DNA from: Mansonella perstans
Lineage: Eukaryota > Nematoda > Chromadorea > Rhabditida > Onchocercidae
Direction: 5' to 3'
NCBI GenBank assembly: GCA_037074765.1
Contig: JBAMDO010000022.1
Coordinates: forward strand, 1 to 64,000
DNA: 64,000 bases
Each line of letters begins with the position of its first letter. Position 1 is the stretch's first letter. Both the position numbers and the translations under genes were made by a program. The notes beneath the pieces were generated by a model, which saw only the letters and a program-made list of their open reading frames with translations, ran no database searches and had not been told where the DNA came from. This document shows positions 11,601 through 22,900 of the stretch, piece by piece.

Positions 11601-13676
11601 TTTTGATTTCAAAATAAAAAAACAATTAGGGTCTGTTAAAAAATGTTTTAATTTAAAATTTTTAGATGGAAAAAATTGCAGCTGAAGAAAAGCACTCAAA
11701 AATTGTGTCATGAAGTGTAATTTTGTTTGAAGAGAAAAAAATGTTTTTCTTTTTTTTCTTTTCAAACAGCGAAAAAAATTTTAAAGATTAAAATTCGGAT
11801 TAAAATTTTAATTTAACATTTTATAATCAAGTAATTAATTGTTTTCCATCAATTCTTTTATCATCATTTCACGTATTACTTAATATTTTATCATTATTAT
11901 TTTTTGTTCTTTATTATCATGAATAGATTGTTTATCTGTGACAGCAGAATTAGACTAATTTTATCATATATTTATTTTTGCTGTTATAGTTAACAATGAA
12001 AAAAATGGAAAGGTGAAATTTGATTTAAAGTTTTTAATTATCATTTTACTTGTTATCATCATGCTTCACGATGAAAAAATTAAAAAATTTAAAATTAAAT
12101 TGAAATTTTAAATTGTCATTTAATAATTGGTTTTTTTCGAATTACATTAAAATTTTTGTTTAAATTTATTGTTTTTTTCAAATAAGTAAAGCTAGACTTT
12201 TTTTATTATAACTGACTACCTGTCTATTTTATGAGCTTAAGCTGTTTTTTGATATGATCATCCGTTTATGATAAATTAGATTGTTTTTTTTATGGTAAGT
12301 TGGACTGTTTAGCAATATGATAATTGTTTATTTTAGGATAAATTAGATTGTTTCATTACTTCAAATTATTGTTATCGTTTTTAGGTGCAAACTTTTTTGT
12401 ACGCGCAAATAATAGTACGGTGGAATTCTTTGAAGCTGTAGCTCGTAAATTAGCTCATTGGTATACGCCGGATATGGGTATTATGATACATCAGTGTCAT
12501 ACGTGGAAGCAGCCAAAATGTAGCTATATCCCGCATAAGTAAGATGCATATAAATATAAGTAATTATGAATAATGAAGTAAATATTATTAGCATTTTGTT
12601 GTACTTAGCAAATATCGTTTATTACCTAATATTAATTAATATCAATAAATATATCAACTATATTAAAAAAATTAAAAAATTAATTGTTAGACTGCTAAAA
12701 ATTTTGTTTGTTATTCTCGGTGGTTTTTTTTTTAAAAAATTTTAATTTTCCTTTGTTGCTTTCTCTTAGCGTATCGGTTTTTTTTTTTTTTTTTTTTTAA
12801 TTTATTTACATATTAATTATTCAAGTATGTAATTTTTTTTTATTTGAAAATTTATTTAAAAGTGCAAAAAAAAAGATAAAATAGTAAAATTTTAGGATAG
12901 CAAATTCTTGGGAATGGATGTATACCGATCAGAAAAATCCACCGTACATTCTTCAACTAGACTGTGAAACTGATGGTGGTTCAAAATTAATGCAGTTAGC
13001 TAAATTTGGATTTTATTTTATGAATACTGACAATCATAGGGTATGTGATTAAATATAACAGTCGCGAAATGTAATTTTTCATCATTTCAGACTTTTTTTT
13101 TAAACAATTAAACTAAAATTAACACTGCTGTCACTTTTTTTAAATTAATTAAATTTCTTGTAATTAATTTTTTTTTTTTTTGCAATTTTGCGTTTAAATT
13201 TTTAGTGAAGCAGAATGTGTAAAGAAAGGGAAAGAATAGAAAAGAGGGGTAGTAAAGAGAAGGAGAAAAAATAATAAAGGATTTAAATTAATCAAACTAT
13301 GTAAAAACAGTTTTTTTTCTAATCCGTCTATTGTCGTATGAGCGTATCCGTAATAACATATCTGTTTTGATCAGATTGGAGTAAACATGATGAATGACAT
13401 TTTACAAATTGTTCAACTAATCCTCACATCTCAAAATGATTTCAACTTTTTTGCCTTTTTTTTTTTAAGGTATGCAATCAAACTGCAGTAGATCTTGCAA
13501 GGAAACGAATGGAAGATGGCAAAATTGAAGTATCAAGAAACCGCCTTAGTTGGGGTCGTTTTCAATTTAAAGTATATTGGTGGATAGTTGATAAAATGCT
13601 TAGTACGCCAATTTTTGGAACATTAATCAAACCTTATCTTCCACTTATTGGTTTTATAATTATGATTACTATTTGA
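8644..13676 (+). CDS. Putative nucleotide-diphospho-sugar transferase, type II membrane protein (6 exons)
   Basis: Exons 8644-9431, 9803-9899, 10365-10590, 12385-12538, 12896-13040, 13470-13676 (stop TGA) join in phase to 538 residues. Order: cytoplasmic tail with Ser runs (51-59, 85-118); one membrane segment about 172-189 (SYGIYLLFFTIGILAI) followed by luminal sequence; then a catalytic domain of about 290 residues. Family signs resembling nematode PF03407 proteins are FITLDQVARDVL (exon 2), the block WMMQQDTFWL (about 328-337) where the acidic metal- and sugar-binding motif is expected, and a later GANFFVRANNSTVEFF block. This suggests a Golgi enzyme adding a sugar to glycans; donor and acceptor cannot be told. 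Unusually, the C-terminal 20 residues are also hydrophobic (LPLIGFIIMITI), so the protein may touch the membrane twice. The start is the first ATG of the open exon. The family assignment is moderately sure; the gene structure is more so. Confidence 0.8.
8790..8990 (+). repeat. Two in-frame serine-coding microsatellites
   Basis: Inside exon 1 of the glycosyltransferase gene. The first run (8793-8820) uses AGT/AGC codons and the second (8897-8990) uses TCA with ACA interruptions. Both encode Ser or Ser/Thr but with unrelated codons. On the opposite strand the second run reads as poly-Asp, which makes a false open frame. Confidence 0.85.
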
Positions 13677-13689
13677 GAGGGAAAAAAGT

Positions 13690-14090
13690 GAAGCAATTTT
13701 TTAGTGATAATTGGCACTAAGAACAATTTGCTAAGTGATAATTTGCACAAAAACAATTTGTTAGTGATAATTTGCACACGAACAATTTGTTAGTGACAAT
13801 TTGCACAAGAATAATTTGTTAGTGATAATTTGCACAAGAACAATTTGTTAAGTGATAAATTGTGCAAGATGCACGAGAATCATTTATTTATGATTAGTTT
13901 GCACAAAAACACTTTGTTAGTGATGATTTGCACAAGAATAATTTGTTAGTGATAATTTGCACAAGAATAATTTGTTAGTGATAATTTGCACAATAACAGT
14001 TTGTTTGTGACAATTTCCACAAAAGCGATTTGTTAAGTATATTTTGTGCAAGATACACAAATTGATTTATTAATGATAATTTGCAACTGA
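13690..14090. repeat. Minisatellite, about 30 bp unit, 12-13 copies
   Basis: Begins just after the glycosyltransferase stop codon. The unit is close to ACAATTTGTTAGTGATAATT followed by TGCACAAGA. Some copies contain a longer variant with GTGCAAGATGCACGAGA, suggesting higher-order structure. Copies have diverged by a few bases each. The array probably lies in or right after the 3' UTR; a candidate AATAAA signal lies beyond it, near 14306. Confidence 0.9.
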
Positions 14091-15114
14091 ATTTATTTTA
14101 TTTTTTTAAATTATTTCAATAATTATCGTTATTTTAATAAGCAGGTTGGTTAATACAAATATAGGTGCAATAATTTCTTCCAAAAATTGTTTTTTTTTTT
14201 TTTTTTTTTTTGTTAAAATAGTACTATTACCATATAATATGAATATTATCATATTTGTTAATGTGATGGCAATTACACAACTATATTTTTTTGCTCTAAA
14301 GTCAGAATAAAGCTTTTTTTCTGGATTTTTTTTTCTAAAATTTCAAAAGCATTTAATTGAATTTAAAACTCCATTAAGGGATAAGGAAAAAACCAAATAC
14401 TAAAAAAAAGTTCATTAAACAAAAATTACACAAAAATCTAAATTTCGAAGAAAAAAATTGAACACTTCGATTGTCAATTGAAATTATTGTCACAAACTGA
14501 TAAGGCTTGTTTTTGTAATGTAATGCAATTTACAATTTTTAATTTTAAACTCACTTCATTGATAAATTAGACAAAAAAAAATGAAAAAAGAAACTTGACA
14601 CTGTTCACATTTGCTGAACGATAAAAATGATTGATTTTGTTAAAATGATAAATTCAGCAAATTCCGAAAAGTTGCATGAGAAGTTAACTTTTAAAAAATA
14701 AGAAATGAAAAATCCAAATGAAAAGTTGTTAATCTTTTGATGATTGATTCGATAGCGCGCGAATGTCTTTTTTCCTGTTTATTTCCTCGAATAAGTGCGA
14801 CTTCCTTTTTTTTCTCGAAAAATTCAACATTTGGATTTTTCCCTAAGTAAACAACCTGTAGTAGATTGTTTTTGTTAAAATGATAAAATTTCGAATGATT
14901 GAAAAATTGTTTGAAGAAGTTAATTTTTCTTGATGAATGATTTAATATCGTAAATGCTTTTCTTTTTTTCTGTTTTGTTTTCATGAACTTTTTGGCTATG
15001 GTATTATTTGTTGTTTACTTTTTGAATAGTCCCAAATGTAATTAAAAATCATTTCTTAATTGTTCCAATTGATGCAACATAATTGAACTATGAAAAACTT
15101 CCATAGTACCTAAT

Positions 15115-15390
15115 TGAACATTATTTAGTATTAACTAATCTCTTGGCTACTGAATGAAATTGTACGATAAGTTAAACATTTGAAACTACCAAATTTCATT
15201 TTCAGACTAATAATTGTTAGCTTATTGACCTGTCAAATAATATTATTCCTGCACGGTGCAAGCTGCAATATTCATCAAACTTCAACAATGCTCGCTGAAC
15301 ATTATTTAATATTAACTAAACTCTTGGCCAACATTTTCAGGCTAATAATTGTTAGCCTATAGACCTGCCAAATAAAAGAATTCCTGCAAA
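15115..15390. repeat. Imperfect direct duplication
   Basis: The stretch GAACATTATTTAGTATTAAC...TCTCTTGGC at 15117-15150 and the following TTTTCAG(A/G)CTAATAATTGTTAGC at 15200-15222 recur at 15299-15331 and 15337-15358. The second copy has lost about 50 bases between the two blocks. Confidence 0.7.
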
Positions 15391-16804
15391 TTCATATATG
15401 TTCTGCTGAATTGATGAAATTTGAAATTGATGAAAAGTAATGCTTATCTGAAATAAATTGGGATTTAAATAAATCAAATCACTCGATAAAACTTAAATGT
15501 GTAATCGAAAATTCGAAATTTGACGAATGACAAATTAATTGGTATTATTAATTTCATATGCATTCTTTGTGTAAGTTGCGGAAACGTGCCAAGACGGAAT
15601 GCAAATTTGGAAATTCCATTCTGTCCTTTGGTTTTAAGTAACTACAATTTCGAATTAATTAATTTCATTTTCACATTAGTCTAATTGTTATCGCTCTTTA
15701 TCCACTTAGTTTGGTAGACAATTCGACACTACCTAATTCATTCTTCGGTGTTTCCTCAGAATCAGTGCAGGATTCTCTTAAATTTCATATGTTTTTTCAA
15801 ATTGACGTCGCCTTTTACTTCTCGCGTAATATTCTTATCACCTTCTCTTACCACTGAACCAACTGCTGTCACAACTGTCATTTACCTTTTATCAGTTTTG
15901 TCTGATTATATTATCCCTCTATTCAAACATTTTAAGCATTTTGAACATTTACATATTTGTTATTAAATAATCAAAAATTTTACCACTTGAACAATAAAAT
16001 GAAATGCAAAATTATCAATTGGTTTAATTAATACATAATGGTGAAATAAACTGATAATTTCAGGTAAAAATTTATTTTATTCTCAGTATGAAGCATTATA
16101 TATTTTTCAAGAATATTTCGATGATAAAAAGAAAATCATAAAAAGCAATCGATTGATTACAACAATGTAATTAATTTATAATATCAAATAATAAAATAAA
16201 TTTAAAATTTAGCTTTTAAAACAAAAAAAGAAAGAACAAGAATATGATTAAAATTACGGAATAAGAACACATTCTAATTTTATGCACAGGATTTCGAAAT
16301 GAAATTTTTTCCGGATTTACTCCTTTTTTTTGGGCTAATATTTCCATTCAATTGCATTGGCTTTTTTTTGAATGATATTGCTTTCAATTATATACGAGAA
16401 AATCGATCGGTCAAATGAAATTTTTGTTTTATTAAATAAATTAAGCCATTTTTTAAAATCTGCTTGTTGAAGATGGTTTCTTGAACAATATTCAGGAATG
16501 AGAAACTCGAAACTCATTTATTTCTTCATACCTGTCATCCGAAGGATGCAAAATCAGCAGATTTGTGAAATCAATAAATTTTCAAATGATGCTTTGAATT
16601 CATTGAAATGAGGAAACAAAGGAAGAATAAACTAATTATTTATCATTTAAATTACTTTTAGAAAAAAATAAAATTTACTAAGTACTGCTTGATACAGATC
16701 AATTTGAGAAATGATTTACAGTACTTATTCACTGTGGAAAACGGAAAAGGAGTAATTTTGACATTTATAACTTTTTGTATTTCAAATAGCTCATTTGAAT
16801 AAAT

Positions 16805-17160
16805 CAACTAATGGATTTAAAATCCAGGACATCATCATTGTACTATGATAGTCGATGCCAATTTGGCTCATAAATATGTAAATGCGCATATCGTAGTGAT
16901 CTAGCTGGTTATTTCTCGAGGTTATCACTTCCTTATGATAACTTATCATTTTAATCCATCTTTTGAAAAATTTTAATCCATCCTTTGAAAGATTTTACAT
17001 CATGGATATAAAATCCAGAACAGCATCATCGCATTATGATAGCTGATGCTAATTTACTTCACAAGTACATAGTGCGCATTTCGTAGTGATCTAGCCGATT
17101 ATTTTTCAAGATCGTCACTTCATTTTGATAATTTGTCATTTTAATCCATCCTTTGAAACA
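16805..17160. repeat. Tandem duplication, about 190 bp x 2
   Basis: Two adjacent copies start at ATGGATTTAAAATCCAG (16811) and ATGGATATAAAATCCAG (17001). Both run through GCGCAT(A/T)TCGTAGTGATCTAGC to CATTTTAATCCATC(T/C)TTTGAAA. They differ at roughly one base in five, so the duplication is old. Confidence 0.8.
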
Positions 17161-17911
17161 CTTTAAATCATCGATTAAATATTTGCGGAAAAATTCTTCC
17201 AAAGTGAATATGAAATGAAAGGGTCCGTTCCATAAAAATAAAAGAAGGAAGAGAGATTGTTCAATCTTTTTCCATCTCTTTCTTTTCTTTCGTTCCACTG
17301 AATTTTATTAAATCGAATAAATTGATTAAAATGAAAAAAAGTTAAAAGACCTAAAACATATCATATTTGAAAAATATTATGCAAATGTTAGGCCCAATCA
17401 TACTTGAAGATGAAACTTTCTTATAATGAAATCATTCTTATGATCGTATATTATTTGACGTCATTCTTATGATTGTCTCTTATGCGACGTCAAAAAGACA
17501 CCAGATTTTTCCACACGCGACATCAAAAAGAAACCAGTTTCTGTTCTATGTAACGGAAAAGGAAAACCGATTTATGTTGTAAAATGTGACGTAAAAATGG
17601 AATTAAGATTGTGTTTGTTCTATTTCCGTTTGCAGTTTATTGGGAATGCTTTGATATGGAAAATTAACACAGTTGAAAAATTCGATCAATTAAGCTAAAT
17701 TAGATGAGCAAAATGATTTCAGCGTTTTTGGAGAAATGCAAAAAGATGACGATGAATTAGGAAGATAACAAAGACGGAACAGATCAAATAGTCACCATAG
17801 ATGGATCACTAAACAAAACTGACTCTGTGATAATTCGGCAGATATACAAACTATATTTTGCAATTGTAGACCATATGGATCTTTTTTTTCTCTTTTGTTA
17901 TAAACCCATCA

Positions 17912-18066
17912 CCCAGCCAATGGAACTGTTAAAGTGATAGTTGATAGCTAACTAATAAAACTACCTAGCCAATAAAACTGTTAGAGTGGTAGCCACTCAG
18001 TGAAACTAATGTCCAGCCATAAAAACTATTGGAGTAAGCCACTTAGCCAATAAAATTATTAGAGTG
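17912..18066. repeat. Degenerate tandem repeat, CCAATAAAACTGTTAGAGTGG
   Basis: Four copies of a CCAATAAAACTGTTAGAGTG-like motif at roughly 50-base spacing (17916, 17969, 18015, 18045). Copies are diverged and the spacing is uneven. Confidence 0.6.
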
Positions 18067-18365
18067 GTGCTATTTGTCTTACATCAAATGTAAATTTTTT
18101 AGATCTCTCTGCTTTAGATCATTTATGCATGAATGATTTGTTCTAAAAATTTGGCAACTAAAGTTCAATCTTTATGAAACATTAATTTGAGCCTAAAGTT
18201 AAAGTATAGTATTGTATGTTTTTTGGAGTTTGACAGTAAGCAAATAATAAATTTTAATAAATTTCATGACTAAAAGCTGAGAGAAACAGCTGTAGCACTA
18301 GCCTGTTCAACAGATGATAAATCTTTGTAACATGTTTCACATATGACCCCCATGCAAATTTGAAT

Positions 18366-18635
18366 GACATGGTAGAAATCGAAGTGAGCTGAATGATAAG
18401 ATGGAAATTGAGATGAGCAGAGTAATAAGATAGAAAGTGAGATAAGCCAAGTGATAAGATAGAATTTGAGGTGACCAGAGTGATAAGATAGAAATTGAGA
18501 TAAGCTGAGTGATAAGGTAGGAATTTAGGCAGATAAGTAATAAGGTAAAAATTGAGGAAGCTATGTGGTGAAGTAGAAATTGAGATAAACTGAGTGATAA
18601 GGTAAAAATTGAACACAGTGACAAGTAGAAGTTGA
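18366..18635. repeat. Minisatellite, about 31 bp, 8-9 copies
   Basis: The unit is close to GTGATAAGATAGAAATTGAG plus ATAAGCTGA. Because the unit length and composition avoid stops, the minus strand gives overlapping open frames (18254-18646, 18337-18624) that read as leucine/serine/isoleucine repeats. They have no independent support as genes. Confidence 0.88.
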
Positions 18636-19303
18636 AATATATTCAAGGTTATACATTATATTCAAATAAGGAGTGAAAGAAAGAGAGAAGGAGAGAGGTG
18701 ACAGGCTATGGTGAACTTTTTTAATTTCCAAGGTCATATCAATAATCTTTGAACAGAGCAATTTCTTACCGAATTTTAGTACTGAACAAATTCACAAAGC
18801 TATTCCGAATAATCAGTGCAACCTCTTCCTCTTCCTGTTTCTCTCTTTTAAAATTGAATTCTCTTTTATTTTGTTTTTTGGAAAAATTATAAAGTCAGAA
18901 AAATTCTAATTTTTGCTTATAAAAATGAAAATACATAACTGTTAACACATTTATCACAATTCAAATTGTACAATTGCAATCAATTCAAATATTTTTTTTT
19001 TTTTGTAGTAAACAATAAATATTTAGAAAATGATTATCTCTGTGAATTAATTAATTGCTCAAATCTTGAAGAATTTTTTAAGATTGCAAAGATCAATTGG
19101 ATTAAGCATATTTGCATTTTATATGCACATGATTGATCCAGTTCATCTAGCATAATCATTAGTATTTATAAATTATTAGCTCGAAATGACTCAAAAAATT
19201 TTCTTTTTTTAAACAAAATTTCAACGCCAATTAATTGCCATCATTATGAAAAATGATAATTAATGTGAAAAAAGTAAAAATTTTGGCCAGGATTTTTCAA
19301 ATA

Positions 19304-19498
19304 ATGCAAAAAACTGAGCGCAGTCTAAGCGACGACGTTCATTGCAAATAAGGTGTTGGAGGCAAAATTGCTAGTATTCCTCTTATAGAAGTACCTGAGC
19401 TTGGCAGGCTAAATAACAAGAAAATAGCATGTTTAATTGGAGTTGTACCAAAAACTAATGAAAGTAGAAGGAAAGTTGGCAAAAAAAGAAAAAAATGA
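19304..19498 (+). pseudogene. Decayed IS110-family transposase fragment (bacterial, probably Wolbachia)
   Basis: In one frame the sequence reads MQKTERSLSDDVHCK, an in-frame TAA (19349-19351), then GVGGKIASIPLIEVPELG, RLNNKKIACLIGV and VPKTNESRRKVGKK, ending at TGA 19496-19498. The series GVG / IEVPELG / LNNK.IA.LIGV.P / NES..K.GK is the conserved C-terminal (Transposase_20) region of IS110-family transposases, including those common in Wolbachia. Only about 60 codons are recognisable, with a stop inside; the N-terminal catalytic half and the element ends were not found, so it is non-functional. Nothing eukaryotic explains this motif series. It lies alone, about 500 bases past the 3' end of the cysteine-rich gene. 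A Wolbachia origin is inferred from the probable host; transfer from another bacterium is possible. Confidence 0.75.
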
Positions 19499-19992
19499 AA
19501 GAGAAGTCGATTTTGTTAATTAGCAAATTAATTTCAATTATTATGTAAAAATTCAATTATGGATAACTTTCGTAATTCAATGAAAAAAAAGGAAAACAAG
19601 ATAACTGAGGAAATTTTTCAGTGAAATTAAAAGCGATACGAATAATTTTTCTTCAAATATGCAATGATTTGATTATCACTGACGGCCGTACAGAAAAACT
19701 GATAACCTTATCAATTTCTTTTTTTATTATGTATTTATTAATATCATTAACGAAATAACTTTTTAACAACATGTGTGAAATACAATAAATGGCACAAACT
19801 TAATGAAACAACAATAAATTTTTAACATGTCCAGTACAAATTATGATGAAAATAAAAGAAGTTGTCCTAAAACATAATTTTGTCAATTAAAAGAATGATA
19901 CTAATTATATAATATTAAATAATACCTGAAAATAATATCTGAAATAATATTTTAAATTTCTGAAAATATAATATCTGGAAATGCATTTTATA

Positions 19993-22900
19993 CTAATTAA
20001 TGACTGTATATTTTTTTGCATGGTAAACTAAACTTTTAATTTGATATGATGTTTCCTTGCATTCACTTTCATTTTTACAACAACATATCAACTTAGCACC
20101 ACTACTCTGTGATGTTTTTTCCAACGCTTCTTGACTCAGATTTAAATCATAACAACCATGTTCCTTCGCGAATAATGGCACTGAATCGCAGAAAATTGAT
20201 TCGTCTGAAAAGAAACAAGACTGATATTTTTCCGGTAAAATTATCAGAAGCAGGAATAAATGCTGCTGTTAAATTAATTAATGAATATTACTTAATTAAT
20301 TGTTGGCTCTTTTTTGTTATCTTTTTAATCATCAAACATTTTTTTAAAACTTTACTTCAACATCGCTTTTTTTCTTTAATGAAACAGAAAAGCTTTAAAT
20401 CATAAAATTCAAATTCCATGCTATTAAGAGGGCTGAAATGCATTTCAATAAATGATAGCTGAAGACTGTAAAAATAAGAAACGAAACTACAATGAGAAGC
20501 CATTTTCACTTGTACTAATGATTTTTCTTGGTAAAATTTGCCTTAACGAGAAATCATTTATTGGAAGTTATTGCATAATGCAGACAAGATATAATTAATT
20601 ACAAAATATTCACCAAAAATTGGCCTGTGAGTTATTGTATTCCTTAATATTTCAAAAGTTGTTGAAACACATTTTGATATTCTGTAGAAATTACCTGCTT
20701 CATCTGAAGAAAAAAGAAACTATTAAAATGAATGTAGTAATCGACCTGTGTTATTTTTATGCACGAATTGTTTACGATTAATACGATTAATACTCACAGC
20801 AATTCTCGACAAATTGTTTGAAATTTACCATCTCAGGTTAGAACTTTTAACTTTAACAATAATATCATTTCTTACTTTGTGTTGTGTGTGCATGTGTGTA
20901 TGGAACTGGGAAGACCTATTGTCAGTAGCTAATTCAAAAACTTTTTTTTCGTTTAAAGTTTTATAATTTATAATTTAGCACAAACATAAAATTAATAATT
21001 AAACATACGATCAGTAAAAACAGTTGCATAAAACGGCGGTAGTTGACACCATAAATGTCCATCTAAATCCAATGTATTACGTATCAATAAACGCGGCTGC
21101 AAAAAAAAAAAAAAAAAAAAATCACTCAATTTTATAATTTTATGCCACTTTTTGATAAAAAAATGATTGATATTAATGAAATTTTAATTTAAATAATTTT
21201 TTAAATTTTATGTCATGTAAATCTTTAAATTGAATAAATTTCCTCCTTCAATTTTTCTTTTTTTTTTTTTTTTTGCATTGCTATTATATTTCGTGAAATC
21301 TTCGAAGCATAGCACAACGAATGACTAAATGATTGTTATATGCTTGCTATACGTGATTTCACACACGTAAATATAATATTACGTATGTAATGAATGTATT
21401 CCGTAATTTAATACGCATGAATGTAATATTAACAGTGAAGAAAGTAATTTTGAGCATTTGGAGAAAAAAAAGCCTACAATACTCTGAACACGATTTTGCA
21501 TCATCATTCTCACTGCCATCATTATCATCATTACATCATCATTACATGGTGGTGCATTGTGATAATAAGAACGACAAAAACAAGCAGAAACTGGATAATC
21601 ACTTATATCAGCCCGGAAGACATCGCAAAATTGCTTTCTTATACCAGTCATAAAAATTATGCTCAATTATTGAAATGAATTAGAATTTGAATTGTACCTT
21701 GAAACGATTCACTTTTTTTCAAAACATTTTAATAATTTCAATTTTTCTTTTTCAGCTAAAATTTATCAGACATATGTTTTATACGTAAATTTAGCATTTA
21801 TTAAATTAAACTAATGATTTATTTAGACAAAACATTATTTTTTATTTAAGCACAAACATAAACGTTTGTTTAGATGTATTTATTTAGATGACGTATTTTT
21901 TAAGACTATTTATTTAGATACAAACGCAAACACTGTAGTGATCAAGTATTTCGTAGTAAGAAAAATCTGCACAATTTCTAATGATGATACTTAAAGATTC
22001 AATAAACTTACAAGTTGTACATTGAAAATGCGATATGATTGAAATCCATCTTACTTTCACTTGCTAAAAATCGTGTCAAAGCGCCACCTGTGATCTTTAA
22101 TTGTTTACCTTAAAGTTAAATTAACTTGCAATAATTTACTTATTTTCTTAAACTGTTAAATACCTTTTTCATCTATAAATATTTCAAATAGTTCAAACAT
22201 TACTAACATCAAATTACTGCAGTTAGTAGACTAACCTGATGATGTGTCACGCATGGATGCTTCTACTAAACAATATGACGTATGCCGTACATATATCAAT
22301 TTTTTCGCTCCTTCTACTCCTCTTGTTTCAAATTTAATACATTTTGTCAATGATTCAACTGGCTATAGGTTCATTTTTAAACAACAGATAATAAATTTGT
22401 CTATTGATGAGCTATTTTTTTCCTAATATTGCGATGAATGTAACAGAAAACTGTTGTCATACGAATGTCTTTGAACTGCAAAGATCGTTTTTAAATGGAT
22501 TAATAAGCGGAATATTTCTAAACAGATCAATAAAGGGTTGTTTTCAAATGGATATTAGCAAATGGACTGTTTGAAATGAATTGTTTTTAAATAGATCAAT
22601 GAACGGAACGAACAAAATCTTTTGCATATTTTGCAATTTTTTTCCCCAATTCTCGATCACAATAATTGCCATCTTTTTGAAGTTCACAGCTACACACGAA
22701 TACTTTCAGTGGCATGGATATGGTGTTGAAACTTCGTTTAAAGCAATTAGATGTTCCGATAACAGCTTGACTAATCTTCAAAAAAAAAAAAAAACTTTCT
22801 TCAATCTTGAATTCTTGTTAACAAAAAGATAATATCTAATTAACTATTTAACTATTCTATCAATATCATATCTCATTTATTTACACTGTAGCTATAGCTC

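Larger units (their letters stand above)
13677..19992. other. Intergenic between convergent genes
   Basis: Both neighbours end here: the glycosyltransferase gene runs in from the left and the cysteine-rich gene from the right. Besides the minisatellites, duplications and the IS110 remnant listed separately, a near-repeat of GCGACGTCAAAAAGACACCAG occurs at about 17491 and 17518. No further gene was found. Confidence 0.6.

Noticed and set aside
13690..14090. Regular repeat considered as a CRISPR array
   Set aside because: Units are contiguous and diverged with no unique spacers, in a eukaryotic context.
18254..18646. Overlapping minus-strand open frames rich in Leu, Ser and Ile
   Set aside because: They lie wholly on a 31-base minisatellite, and their repeats track the DNA unit in more than one frame.
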